From contig OZ023205.1 of NCBI GenBank assembly GCA_963995525.1, forward strand, positions 52,032,714 through 52,096,713: a stretch of 64,000 nucleotides of DNA, written 5' to 3'. The notes under the pieces are model-generated. The model worked only from the letters and a program-made list of their open reading frames with translations. It ran no database searches and had not been told where the DNA came from. Origin of the DNA: Escarpia spicata (lineage: Eukaryota > Annelida > Polychaeta > Sabellida > Siboglinidae). Every line of letters starts with the position of its first letter. Positions within the stretch are counted from its first letter, which is position 1. Positions 38,501 to 53,500 of the stretch are shown one piece after another. The position numbers and the translations under genes were made by a program.

Positions 38501-41500
38501 TCAGCTGTGCCAATTAATGAATAAAAACAAAAGTCTGTAAATATGGGAATTAGTTCTTTTAAACATATTCAATACGTGAATTAAAGTATTGGATGTGTTT
38601 AAAAGAACTATTTCGCGTAGAAATGAACTATCCGGAAGAATGTTCAGCAGTCTAACAAAAGTGTGTAAATTATCACATTTGCACTACCGGGTAATTGTAT
38701 AACAGACATTGTGAATGCACTATCACAATTTCAGTGCTTTGCAAACCCACAGGATACATACAAGTGATACAACATAAACTGATGGAGAAACCTAAATTGG
38801 AGTGATGTTTGTAAGACTGCCATTTATAGTAAGCCATTCTAACAGTAGTAGTAGTAGTAGTAGTGCCTTGACTTTAGCATGTCAACCCATTACACGAAAA
38901 CCTTAGATATCGTGAATTCTTGTACATACAAATTCTACTTTTGTTTACATCATTGTGAAGCTATGATTTCCACACTTCTGATTATAGTTGTTTTAATGCA
39001 CACACTAATTAGTATGTATTCAATCATTGTAAGCCACAGATATGCTGTAGCGGGATCTCGCACTGAAATGGTTAGCTAAGAAACATGTACTCTTTTTTGT
39101 TTATCGTTTGTCAGACGACATTGATACGACTCCAAACGAACATGTCTCTTAGTTACGACCTTTGTGTACTCCCCCATGACTGGCTATGTTTATCTTCTAA
39201 TGAAATGTTCTTGGCAAGTATATACAGAAAAACGTTCAGTACGGCTGTAGAGTCACCAGCATCAGATACATCATGCATGGCAGTAATTAAAACTGAACAT
39301 ATATAGTCTTGTGATTAGTGTATTGTCTGTGTTTGTTTCATTGGGCAGAGCAGGTGTTCCGGGAAATCTTCTCCCCTGTGAAACATGTCCCTGTGCAGAT
39401 GTTTTTGTGAACATGGCTAGACAAAAAGAACATCGGTCGATACAGTTGTATCAGCACGCATCGGGAAATAAAACCAGATGGTGGAGATCTTCCTTGGAAA
39501 GTTGGAATTCTCCCCTGGAAGTATTTTGGGAACAATTTCCTTTTTGCTGGGGTTGACTTCCAGGTGGTGTAGTGGTATATAGCTCTCCCTGGAGGAGATA
39601 TTCTAGGTGGAGATTTCCTAGATATCTCGCCCAACCTGGACATTTCCTCTTCATAAATAAGTTCAAGAAATAAAAAGAAATGCATATCTAAATTAAATGT
39701 TCATGTGGTACTAGATATGTTGTAGATAATCTAAAGAAATTAAATGACATCATAATGTATTTAGGCTTCTGCATTAATCAGAATCAGCCGCATCAAAAAC
39801 TAAATGACATTCACCAGGCAGTGTGATGCATACTCCACAGTAGTTCAGCATAGTACCAGAGGGGGAAGGTATCCACAGGCAGGGGTAAGATAAGTTTAAG
39901 ATAAGATGAGTTACTATACTGGCACTAAATTACCAATGTCATAATGATATGTCACATTATATTTAATAGTAATAGATCTGATAAATATAATATAAATAAT
40001 AGTGCTCTGGTAGAACACACATTCGTCAGAAAATGTTGCAAATTTTACAATCAGCATTAAAAAAATAACTTTTAATAAGTCCATTGAGACACTAATGTCA
40101 ACACCATGTGAATAAGTGTTAATGCAAACATTACATGTTCTACTGTAGATTCAAACTCACGAAGTAACTGTTTCTAAGTCTTAGTTGAGTCATAAGAAAA
40201 ATTGTAAATTGAAATCTCTGTCAATTAAAGAACACTGACATTCAAATATATATATATTGTGTAATTTATGTTATGTTATGGTGGGTTAATAAAACAATGC
40301 AAACTTTTGTTAAAGTCATCGAATGAACGGACTTTTGCCATAAAATTAAATTGCAAAAGTGTGAATAACTGTGGCACAGCAGAGCCAAACCACTTTTGTC
40401 CTATTTTCACAAAATTGTGACCAAATTCAGTCAAATATGCTGTAATTAAATAGAGTTTTTTTGTCCAATGATTTTACCAAAACTTAATAACAACTTTGTA
40501 TGTGTCATAGATAGATTCAGTGTTTCACAAAATGAGTGTGAAATGATTTGAGTAAACAAATGAAATGAGATGACATACCTCATTAAATATACTTTAGGAT
40601 TATACTTTTATTGCGAATCAATATGTTCTACATACTCTTGGAAAATACATACTGTTATACTTTTATTGTGAATCAATATGTTCTGCATACTCTTGGCAAA
40701 TACATACATGCGCATGAATCAATAGTTGTTTAGTAAACAAAAAATTAAAGACACTAGCAATGGATACAAATAAAAATTTGTCACATGTACACGGGCACCC
40801 GTTTATTGCCAAGAGGGCAGAAACTGATCATAATTAATATTAGGTATTACCTGTGAGCAACAATAGGTCATGTTAATTATTCATGATTTAATCTGTGGTG
40901 AAATTCCACTGGGGCCCAGGACTGAGTTTGTGAGTTGACCGGGCACGCATAATTTGCACCGACATGATTGGTCATTATTTAGTTATAGAATGGTGCATCT
41001 CAGTTTATTTACTCTTCTAGGTGTATCCTAATGGTATTGCGGCCACAAGGTTATCATCAGTACCGGTAGGCGTGATTATGAAATCTGCAATATTTCAGGA
41101 CCAGGGTTGTGGTAAATACGGTTTTATGGCTCAAGTAGCGATGGTATAATACTTTTTGTGGTTCAAATAAAAATACATTACACTGTTTAACATGTTTCAC
41201 CTCCAGTGGTGAAGATTTAATGTGTGATGTTTTGCTACAATAAAGCAGTTTCTATACGAAAATAAATATAATTTCATTAATCACCAAATCATGTATTTTC
41301 AAAATATGAAGTAGTTGAAAGATCCTAATAGTAGCACGTTTTGTATGATAATTATGTGTAACCAAAACGAGATGCTACAATCTCTGATAAATTGTAAATA
41401 GTTAAAGCAGTGTCTTTTTCCTCAACTGGTTTAGCGAGTCACAAATCCTTTTCTTTCATATCCAAATATGAAATGTGTCACTAGTTTAAATAATATTTAC

Positions 41501-44500
41501 ATTTGGCTTAATAAAAAGTGCATACATTTATTTAAATGGTCAAACTAATTGACTTTGGCTGTTACATCTTCTAACTTGCAAAATGCCTACACCATCATGA
41601 CCACATTATTTGCATAATAGGTTGCCCATCTGAAACTCTGACTCTTGATCAAAACCAATGTTGGGGTGCAAGTTTGGATATTTCATCGACCCATTGTAAG
41701 TCTTTGTTGTAGTGCAAGAACTGCATGTCTACACATGTATTAAAGTTGAATATGCATTCTTATCCGTTTTCCACTTAACCCTTAACCAAAACTATTGTTG
41801 GGGTGCATGTTTGGATGTTTCATCAACTATCTGCTGCTGCTGATCTCAATAATAAAAAAATTATAGTATTTATGCCTTGAGTAGATTGAACGGCAACTCA
41901 GTCCATTCTGTGATGTTGTCGCGCCACATCTTTCTTGGGCTTCCCCTTTTTTTCCCCTCTAAAGGTGCCCTGGAGTATTTCTTTGGTGTTGAGGGTTGTG
42001 GTTGTCCATACAATTGTAGTGTTCTTTTTTATTATATTTAGGACTGGTTATTGAGATCCAGCCAAGTCATTGATGGTGTTTCTTTCAAATTCATTGTTTT
42101 TATGTACGCTCTGTATAAAATCCTCATGATTCTTTGTAGTATATTCATCTTGAAAGCTTGTAGCCTCTTCTCAGTTTTTGCATTCAAGATCAGCTTTCAA
42201 ATCCATAAGTTAGCGTGACCACCGCTACGGACTTAAATAGTATGATCTATGTTGCTATAGTGACAGCGTTGTTATTTCATAATTGTTTAAGTCTTGCCAT
42301 AGCTGAGGTTGCCTGGCTTATTCTAGCATTCTAATTGAAACTCTGCTGGAGCATATTCCATGAAAACCTAATAAACTAGCACACACCATAAACTGGTTGC
42401 ATTAGACCATAAATGTGATATACCTAAGTGCCATGATTATTGTCAGAGCCGGTTCCTCGTGTGCATTCATACTCGGTATCATTACATTATGCATTCAGGC
42501 TCGTTGATTGGTTTGCATTGCTTTCAAAGCCAGGCAGTTTGTGAACAAACCAGGGTTTACTGCCAACTGTAAATGGGCACACAAACTGTAGCAATGTTCA
42601 CGTCATCATGCCTGCTTTTGTTATAGCATTCATGTCAAGTTGAACTTGGAAACCACGCTGAATAAACATGTCCAGTTGAATTTGGAAACCATGCTGGATA
42701 AACAAGTCTGTTGAACAAACACTATTAGTGTTAGTGTCTTGGAGAAATCTATGACCATTCTGCAGGATAGGCCTGTTGTGAATCGGTTGTTTTGCAACCT
42801 TCTCAATTGTTCTGAAAATTGAATACACCTGTTGTTAACAGAAACGTTAAACGCTATCCGGGCAATTGAGGCCTTAGCACAGATCATCATTAATCCGTTG
42901 TTAAAATGTAAGGAGCTATCTCAAATTGCAAAAAGCCACCACTGTTTCACAGAGGACACTATTTCTGTGACACACTGGTGAAAGTATCTTGGTTGCACAT
43001 CCTAGTATTGACAGTTTTCAGCATGCAAGATCAGGAGCAAAATCGATCTTATGAACTCATAAGAATGTAACTGAAATGGTCCCAGGTGTCTTAACATATA
43101 TATATATGTTAATGCGTTTGAAAGATTATTTGAATGTTCAGCATTTGAGTGTGATTTAATGCAACCATGAAACTGCCATTGCTTTAATTCTAAGCACTTG
43201 CTTTACAAAATGCTCTATTAAACATTTTCCTCACACAGACATCAATGATTAATTAACCATTCATATTGTTAATTTGTTACATTCAGGACCTAGAATACGT
43301 GCCCCTTTCCTTGTCTTTTTGTGTTAGGTAGGTTGTGTTAGTAGAATGCAATGGCGCACAGTGGATAGAACATCAGACTCAATAAAGAGAACCCGGGTTC
43401 AAATCCTGTGCTGCCGTGTCAAACCTTGGGCAAGTTTGTTCACTCTACGTTGCTCCAGTTCACTCAAGCTGTATGAATGAGTACCTGGCTATAGGCAGTG
43501 GTGGATATTTGTGCACAAATAGTGTTCGTACATTAATTGCAATGTGGCTGAATGCTTACCAGAGAAGTCGAGATGGCGTTTGATTGAACAGTTCTGCCAG
43601 GGAGTGAAGTGTAAATTGTTTTGAACAGTCCTAAGGACTGCATGGATACCACGCTATATCAAAATATATTAACACACATTTGTTTGCCTTTGAAATAAGA
43701 CTGTGCCACCAGATTGTATAGCTACACTTGACAAGTGCCTAGTGAATTGGAACCGCACAAGTTACAGAATCTAGCAACATGAAAGAATACTGTGTGAGCT
43801 TATTTCTATGATAGACTTGTAGATTACTGAACATGTGAACAGGTTAGCCATTGACACAAGACAAAGCTACATAAAAGTACCATGGAAATTAACCCAAACA
43901 ATACAGTAAAAGAACTGCGTTTCATTTATAAAATGTTACTCATTGGTCTTAATTATTGGTTATTATAGATTGGTTATACATCTGTGGTTATGCATGAGAA
44001 ATAGTTACCTGTTTGGAAGATTTAATAGCTTTGCTAAACAGGCCAGTGGCTGTTTTCCTTGAATCAGGCCAGTTGCTGTATGGATCATGTTTAAAATAAA
44101 CATGTTCTGTGATAATCTGAGATTAACGGATGGCCATTGGCTTTATTCCTCGAATCAGGACAGTTGCTCTACGAATCATGTTTAGAATCAACACGTATAA
44201 TCTGAGATGAATAAATAAAATACAACAATATGGCATTGAACACTGAAAGATTTAAGTAATTAAATAACATCCGCAGTGTCGCTATGACATTTTCCTACAG
44301 GATGGCATAACCAGACAAGAAAATGTCTTGGTGACTGCTTTTATACCACATTTGTATATAGCTTATACTGTCAGTTGTTGGAAATTCATATAGAAACTAC
44401 ACATTCCATGGTAGCATATATTTATTTTAGTTTACTTCCAGGATAATTGTTGAAAATGCATTAAGTGCGACAAAGATCGTGTCTACACAGACACCGGTGT

Positions 44501-47500
44501 GGTGCCAGATACCTTCTCAACTCGTAAATAAATTCCTGAGAAAAAAAAAGAAATTCATACATAAATTTAGTTTGTAATATACATAATTATGGTAACAGCT
44601 ATGTGGTAAATATTTTAATCGACTGAAATAAATTAGGCTCCTGAGTTATTCATGACCCGCCCCGTCAGCCGCAAAATACAGCTCTATTCGCAAGGCAGCG
44701 CACTGCGTAATCATCGAATATCTCGGCATGGTAACAGGGGGATGATATCCAGGGTGGGAGAAAGATATCCAAGGATATCTTCCTCCTTTGGGGAGATATG
44801 CATAGGCACAGTGCTGTATAAGACCAAACATTATAGTTTTATTGTCAGAAATCTGTAATTATATTAATACACAAACCTTGGGGTGTTATACCCGCATCTC
44901 CTCCCAGGTGGCGAGGTGCACTTGCTTTTTTCTGGGGTTACTCACTTCCTTGATCCGTTGATCTCTGATCTACCAATCGGCAATGTATTTCAGAAAAGGC
45001 AACAGAAGTTATTTAGAGTTATTTACTTATGCGTTTTGATATGCTCTTCTTTTGAGAGGGCCTTTTTCCTACCTGAGGGGATATAGCAGTGGTCATAACA
45101 TAAACATAAACAAGCGTTTTTACTACACACCTTTATTTCGTTTTCTCGCAGTGCGGGACTGAAGGTGACACCCCTCACCATAGGAGTATACCCTCGCAAG
45201 GCGGTCGAAGCCGAGCTCACTGACGATGGCTTCATTCCCCCTCTCATTCGGATCGACGAAGGGAACGCAGTGAACTGGATCTGGGCCAGTTGCGGGATCC
45301 CCCGCACCATCAGCGAGGCAAAGTTCTCCCACAAGACAGGGACACTCGTACAGAAGGAGACAGAGGAGAGGTGGGTAGAAGCAGGCCCTTAGCCAACAAT
45401 TATTTTTGTCAGTCTTGAATTAATTAAAAGTGTTTTTTAGCACACGAATGGCTGGCGTGGAAGCCATGCATGTCAATCACAGCCATTATTGACTGGTTTA
45501 TGTGTTTTCAATGACAAACCAGTGTCATTTGTGCCATTTATTTAATTAATACTGATCAGTTCGATTTGTTTCCCCACCAGTAGTGACAGTCATTAATGTG
45601 GGCCCCTAGATTTAGAACTATTAGTTAATCTAGTGGCCAGCTGGACCCCTCTGAATTCTGCTAGTGTTATCAGTTGTAATTACCCATCTTTGCCAGCCAT
45701 CTGCCAGTCTTGAAGGCAGGCAGACAGGTCTCTGTCTAAGCCCCTGGGTAGAGGGCTTCACCCTTTCCATTTTTATTGTTCAAATGTGCTTGTATATTCT
45801 AACCTCACTTTATGGTCACCTCGTTAATACAGCCACCTTGCAATTAAGGTAATCCTAGGAGAGTAAAAAAATAGTCCTGCTAATAAGGTCACCTTGCTAT
45901 TCAGGTTACTTTCGCCCAATCCTGAGGGTAGTTTTAATAGTGGGATTCCACTGTATTTTCCTTGAAATCAGTACAAGAATTGTAAACACTTTGCCTAATC
46001 ACATTGAAACTACGGACGGTCTTACCAGTTTCAAATGTCAACTAGAGATTAATTTTTGTCTAACTACATTTTTGTGTAAGTTGCAGCAATCGTAGGACAT
46101 TTGATCTTATCCAGCGTGGTTGACTAACTTAAGGGATTGTAAGATTACATCCAGTGTCAATTTTATCTAATTTGAGCAGTGACTACTGTAATAGGTTTCT
46201 TCTTTTTGGTATTTGGAACACAATGTGTCAAGATTTTTGTCATACAGACAACTTACTAATTCTATGGTCATACATACTAAAAAATTTGATCAATGGAAAA
46301 CAATTCATACTACACAGAATGCAAATTACATTGTGTGCAAGGTACAACAACGTGTGTTCCTGCCTGAGCATACAGTCCATCGGAGCATCATTACAATAAC
46401 TATTTCCTCAAACTAGCATTCTTCCTCCCTATGTAACCAGTAATTTAAGTTTACCTCGATTTAAAGTACAAAAGACTATTATCTTTTAAATGATTAGCTA
46501 ATGCAGCTACTTCCAGAACTGAGCGCTATATAAGTTAATATAGTTTGACGTCAGATTGATTGTGTTACACTGATTCAGTGCATGATATCTTAGGCGGATT
46601 ATCAATCACCAGGCAAGCTATTTACTGTCCATGTTAAGTTGAGTTGGCGTGCAGAATTTTGTTGAATTGATTTATGGTGTGGATGCTGACATATTAAATG
46701 TAACAGCTGTCGGTTGTCGACCTTTGCAAAATACAAATTAACATAGACGGCAAGATTGCTTTTTCATGAAAAGAATAATCTGTCATTGAGAATGTGAACT
46801 GCTCAGGGAAAGAGAACTTTTTATTACATGTCAGCTAAATGCAAGTGATACGTTTGGTATTACTGGCAAAATGCCCATCCTCTGGATTGTGCTACGTACA
46901 CATAGATACAGAGAACTTTTTCCTGGGTATTTGTAATTATGTAAATATGAACAGTTTTTGCGTTAACTTTGACGTCCACAACAGCATTGTTGGAACAATT
47001 GCTGAATATACGCTTAATATGATGAACAATCGATTTAAATCCATCTGTTGTTCGATAAAAACCCTAAAACTGGCAAGAACCCTTAAAAATTAAACAAAAT
47101 AAAGTTGTAACTTTTCTTCCCAGAAGCAGTAGATGATTCCCTGAAAGTTCTGCATCCAAGAGGTAATCAGTATATACCACGGGTAGGGGGAAAAATTAAC
47201 ATACATACACACATACAGTAGCTTCATTATAGTACTCAAGAACTGTTTATTCTACTGCTTGCTGACGCTTCTTCATCTCTCTTGCAGAATCATTCCTACG
47301 AAAACTGGCAGTTACATGAAAGAATTCAGGTGGGTGTTTTTATAAGATTACCTGTTGCTTGCTATGGACGACGTGGGAAGTATGAAAACAGACAATGTCT
47401 TCATCTCAAGCCTCACAATATAGACTGGGCTTGCCAACGGTCGTGCCCCTTAATATAAGCATGCCGTTTTCATAAAAATCTTATAACATTTTGTGAAATT

Positions 47501-50500
47501 CATCCGTAAGTGTAACTTCGTACCACTTATTTATTTTGTGTTGTGCAAACAAATTGTTAGACAAATAAATTTTAGTGAAATACTTTACTAAAAAACACTG
47601 CCTCACATAAGCACTGCTACCAACATTAAGCATCTGGGTGGTTATAACCAATGGAAAGACATGTTGACATAACTGCCTTGGGAAGTCGCGCTCAGTTTTC
47701 ATAAGTTATACAGAGACGGCACCAAATATAGTGGCTAGATCTCGCGAGATTCAAGAGGATGTATATTGGAGTCTGACGGATAATGACCCGGTAACTACAA
47801 ACATGGCATGGCAAACAGATATATATCTCTATTCACTTATGAAGTTCTTATGGACATGGAATTGGAGACGTCCGCGGCCAGGGCATTGTCAGCCACTGGT
47901 CGGATGTGCATCGTTTGTTGAAAACACTGACATGTAGCAATCAGGGTATCAAGTCCAGATCATGCATTCAAAGCACTTTACATTTCACCTCCTGCCAACA
48001 TGTTTATTCCTACAGCAACTTGACTTCTCTGTGTAGATTCAGCCACTCTGCATTTACTGCACAAAACTGTTTGTTCACATATCCTCTCTGCTGTCTTACA
48101 ACACTCATTCATACAGCTGAGTGAATTAAGGCAATGTGAAGTCAACAAAATTGGCCAGGCTTCAAAATGGTGGGAAACCCTGATACTGTTAATTGTATTC
48201 ATTCTGTAAAGTAGCGTAACAAATATTTGAGACTTGGAAATATGTAAATTGTTGTGTTCCAGTAAGTGCACATGGGTGTACGCCCATTTTCTTTGGTTCC
48301 TGGGGTTCATGGGTACAGTCGTCTTAGCAGACGTGACTAGCAAGTGGTTTATGCCTCTCCCATAAGAGCAACAGGACACCAGAATACTCTAGTCTCATCA
48401 TTTAGGTGGACTTTTAATTTGTTTGTCACTGAGCTTTGAATCTAGTGTGACAATAATATAAATAAAATTACAGCGTTGGAATCAAAAGGCAAGGTTGGCA
48501 TTGGAGATCGCTGTCACGGTGTTAGATACTGCTAAAAGGGGGTTGTACACTAATTTGGGCTTGTACATTTAATAGAACCTGTTGATTATTTTGATTTAGG
48601 AGTACACATGGGTATTTATAAGATACATTATTTTCTTACCTTATTGTATTTTGTAATTGTTATATTTGAAATAAATTATTGATTTATTACTACTACGTTC
48701 TTTAGTATTGTTAATAGCAATACTGTTACTGCACACATCACTGGCTTGGGTGTTAAAATATTTATTGAATAATACTTTCACTTTCATTATAACGTGCGTT
48801 TACTGAAACTGTCTGTTTGTTGTTAGTAACTGTTGATCTGGTTTCATTTGCAGCAAGCCAGGAATCTATTACTTCCAGAGTGAGGGATTAACATCAGGCG
48901 AACTTTTCACCTGTATTGTTCATGTCAGGGAATGTCAAAGGTATGATGTCATTAATTCCTAGAAATGTGCATACTTCCTAGAAATGTCCTTAAAGAAATT
49001 TAACAGAAAGGTTTTTTAGAATTATCATTTTCACAAAATGTTTATATAACATTATTTTGTAGTGTATGTTTGATGACAATGTTTACATTTTGTTAGACTC
49101 ATCAGAATCTTTATAACTTTCCAAGCGATTTTTAATATCATTTTAAAATAAGGATTTGCCGTTTATTTATGCATTGATTTTATATGTTGGTTCAACCAGG
49201 CATTAGGTTAATTAAAATTGTTAAATTGAATGAACTTGATTAAGTTCAATTAATTAATTAATTAGTTATATCATCAATATTAATGGTTAATGTCAGTATT
49301 ATATACTTGGAGAATGTCTCGGCTATTTCAGATTTAAATAATTAAATTTAATGTTGCGCATTAATCGTTGGCTGGGTGGGTGATGGTTGCATGTATCATT
49401 GTGGATGGGTGCGTCAGGGTGGGTTGGTGGACAGGTGCATGTATTGATGTGGATGGGTGTATCAGGGTGGGTTTGGATGGGTGCATCAGGGTGGGTTTGG
49501 GTGGGTTGGTGGACAGGTGCATGAATTCAAGACTGTGTGGCAGTATAATTGGATATACAGACAGATGAACAAATAATGCTTTTTTGATCAAACTCTCTTC
49601 ATCCCTCGTTGCTTCTGCAGAGAGTATGAGATAGAGATCTTGGATCGTGAGTTTGATCCACCGATCCTCGTGATCCAGGAAGGGGACCGGGTCTGGTGGT
49701 ACTGGGATAAGGACAAGGTAAGGACCTCGCAATGGCCTCCTTCAAAGATCCTCCTGTCTTGTTAAAGACAACCACTCACTTGACATTTAGTGGGTCTTTT
49801 GTTTGTTACTCGTGTGACAACTTTAGCATTACTTGCCCGTGACTAGTGTGCTTTATTTTTGATGTAATTTTTACCTACATTTTATTCAGTTTCAATTGTT
49901 GCTGTTAATATCAGTTACTTTGAAATATTGCTGTTTTAAATATAAACCAGAATATTTTATTTATACTCAATGTTTATAATGTAATAATAATAAAATATTG
50001 ATACAGTCATTATATTAGAAGCCATATACAAACAATAATTATTTTAAAATCTAGTCAATGAAATTAAAATAGTCCTGCCATAAATAATATGTAATAACAA
50101 AAAAAAAGGTATATATTATGTATATTTATAATATCCATAACTATTTACTTTATCAATACTACTGCTGCTCTATTTCAGTGCAAACGCCATCACTGCATCT
50201 ATCAGATTCAAGTGCCACCAAGAGACCACGACTCTGATGAGGCGTACATGGTATGTAGCGCCATCTAGTGGTTCAAATTGTTATAGCCAAGCCTCTAGAC
50301 GGCAGGTTTTTAAAGAAATGAAGAAATGGGAAAATAAATGTTTTATGGTAATTTCCTCATGAAAAAGTGGAATCTTCACTGACAGATTTTATGTAATAGA
50401 ATGTGTTTATAATTATAATAAGGTGTGAATAAATAAAAAATTTGCATTTTGGTATTCGCCAAAAAGACAGAATGGGATTGTGAGGTAATCGTAAACGTTA

Positions 50501-53500
50501 CATGTTTTATATATCAAGATCTCTATTTCAAAGCTTTGTCTATCATTGCTCAAACCTCTCTTTTGCAGCCCTACAAAAACGGCTTCAAGTGGCCAACTCC
50601 AAGGTGAGTTATAATTTAGTATTATGTCATATTTTCAGAGAGAACCTTCATTAGGTAGAAATTGCAAATAGAAGTCATTCCTACCTGGTTGGACACCACT
50701 AACTGATTATGGTAATGTGTAATTCCATAACTTCACCATGGCCAGATCATCAGTCATTGTAACTTTTCCCTTTTATCCAAATTCCACCTGTGATGCTTAT
50801 TATCCTTTATGATTGTGAATTACTTTTATATCATGTGATCCACTTTACCATTGATTATGTGCCATGATCCTTTTATGGTTACCAACGATCCTTCTCCAAG
50901 ATCCATGGACTAAAAATCACCCCAGTTATCCAAGATCTAATCTAGGATCCTCCTTATCATTTATGACTGACACATCAATGATCCTACTCCATGATCCTTT
51001 ATGACTGACACATCAATGATCCTACTCCATGATCCTTTATGACTGACACATCAATGATCCTACTCCATGATCCTTTATGATTGACACGCCAATGATCCTA
51101 CTCCATGATCCTTTATGACTGACACGTCAACGATCCTACTCCATGATCATTTATGACTGACACATCAATGATCCTACTCCATGATCCTTTATGACTGACA
51201 CATCAATGATCCTACTCCATGATCCTTTATGACTGACACATCAATGATCCTACTCCATGATCATTTATGACTGACACATCAATAATCCTACTCCATGATC
51301 CTTTATGACTGACACATCAATGATCCTACTCCATGATCCTTTATGACTGACACATCAATGATCCTTCTCCGTGATCCTTTATGACTGACACATCAATGAT
51401 CCTACTCCGTGATCCTTTATGACTGACACATCAATGATCCTACTCCGTGATCCTTTATGACTGACACGTCAATGATCCTACTCCGTGATCCTTTATGACT
51501 GACATGTCAATGATCCTACTCCGTGATCCTTTATGACTGACACGTCAGTGATCCTACTCCGTGATCCTTTATGACTGACACGTCAGTGATCCTACTCCGT
51601 GATCCTTTATGACTGACACATAAATGATCCTACTCCGTGATCTTTCCTCTGTTTGTGTTCGATAATTCTTTGAAGCATGGTACCAGGGATCCTTCTGTAC
51701 CATCCATAAAAATTACAATGATCCTGATCTCTATCATCTGTAATCAAGCAATATGACCAACCTGACTATGATCCTTGAACACCTTTGCAACGATCCGGAT
51801 CAGACATTAGAATTGACAAACAATTCTGCTATTGAAATTGATTTTCAAAAGTTGGTAGTTGTTGGAATTGAGTGTTTTGGAATTAGAATTTGAATTGATT
51901 TTTGCAGCAGCAAACATGAGTCAACGAACTCGACTTATTCGAGTAAAGTTGAATTTATGAACAACCATGAGCCTTTTAATCACACCCGATTAAACATGGT
52001 TGTCATGCACGTTTTCAGGTACAAATAAAACTGTGTTAGAACAAATTGGAATTTAATTTGAACACAGGATTTTTTTAATTGGAATTCCTAATTTGGAATT
52101 GTTTTTTGCAAGAAGGAATTCGAATTACTTTCTGGTGATTTATTAGAATTGGAATTGACAAAACGGAATTGACTCTACGATGGAATTCCGGTTCGTGATC
52201 TACTGCATGATCTGTGCCCACAGTAAGAGTGGTCTGCTGTCACATGAGTTCTACGAGCCCGGAATCTTCTTCTACTCCGACCGAAACTTCCAGCAGGCGG
52301 CAGAGTACATCGGAACCATCATCGTGAAGCCGAAACAGGCCGAACACTTCATCATGCTGTCCCCTGACGGATTCTCAACAGGTGGAGCCACTTGTGCATT
52401 TCGTTATAGTTGTAGATGTACCATGTTTTCTTGATTGATATGTGTATTTTCACTTGCCATTTTATGTTAATCTGTGTTACGTTTAAAAGTTAACTAACTG
52501 GCTTACAGAAATCGTACTGTGATAAAGAATTGTCATCTACCAGTTTACTAACTATGGATTTAGTCGGAAATCCAAAGTATTAATTCTTTCACTGCTGTCA
52601 CATTATAAAAAATTTCAAAACTGTTGCCATTATACAAGAAGGTATGTATTCCACCACAAATTCAAAAATCTGTATTGTACAGGGGAAATACATATGGTGT
52701 GACGAATGGGAATGCAGTGACTTCAAATACAGGTTATTAAGCACACCGTCTGCTCATTTTTATCATAAAAACATCTTATACACTAAATATTATGTACTTA
52801 TTCCTGACTGCCCAAATATCTTTGAAAAACTATTTTAAAATATTTTGATAGTTATCCGTTTATGGTTATCAACTTTGTCATTTAGCATACAATGCAAACA
52901 GGATACATTCGAGCGAACACATTTCTGTAAAAACTTCCTTATTTGGTATGTTTGCCCAGACCTGCTGTATGCGGAGACGGGGGATCGTATCTGGTGGACT
53001 TGGGGCAAAGAGGACGTCGACTCGACCTTCACGATTGTTGATGTAGAGAAGTGTATCAGTCCAGTCGGGGGCCGACCAGGAATTGAGAACGAAGCATCAG
53101 GTAAGATTGTAATACTACGTTTAGTGACTGGTACTATAGATGCATTAAAATTTGAATGACATCATTCAGTAAATTAACCATTTCAGTACTACAGGCCTGA
53201 CCAGCTGTGACTACTGAATACTGCATTCCCTGTGAATATGCAAGACAATGGACTACCTCATTTCAAGTCAAGATTTGAGCAACAAAAATGCATCTTATGA
53301 ATAGGAATGACATCGTTATTGTGTCGATCGTCAACATCCGACAAAGATTCTTCGCTAATACTATCAAATAATCTGTCCAAAACATACGGTGATAAATCGC
53401 TAGTTGAAGTAATGCCGTCCGCCATTGTGGCCACTGCAGATTTTGATAATCCATCATCAAAAACAGCAAAAATCTCCGTAAATTATAATTCAGTGATAAT

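Larger units (their letters stand above)
37372..45151 (+). other. Remainder of intron 4 (37042-45151), no gene seen
   Basis: AT-rich intron. Besides the listed repeats it shows small local duplications at 40602-40708, 41640-41830, 42630-42710 and 44030-44190, and inverted G/C-rich blocks near 39430-39650 and 44640-44800. No additional exon fits the phase. Confidence 0.5.

Noticed and set aside
46839..47093. 84-codon plus-strand frame in intron 5
   Set aside because: No domain, no fitting splice sites and no repeat-family match; AT-rich chance frame.
47115..47165. Possible extra exon (ttcttcccag|AAGCAG...CAAGAG|gtaatc) in intron 5
   Set aside because: In the phase required by exon 5 it meets a TGA after three codons, and exons 5 and 6 already join in frame without it.
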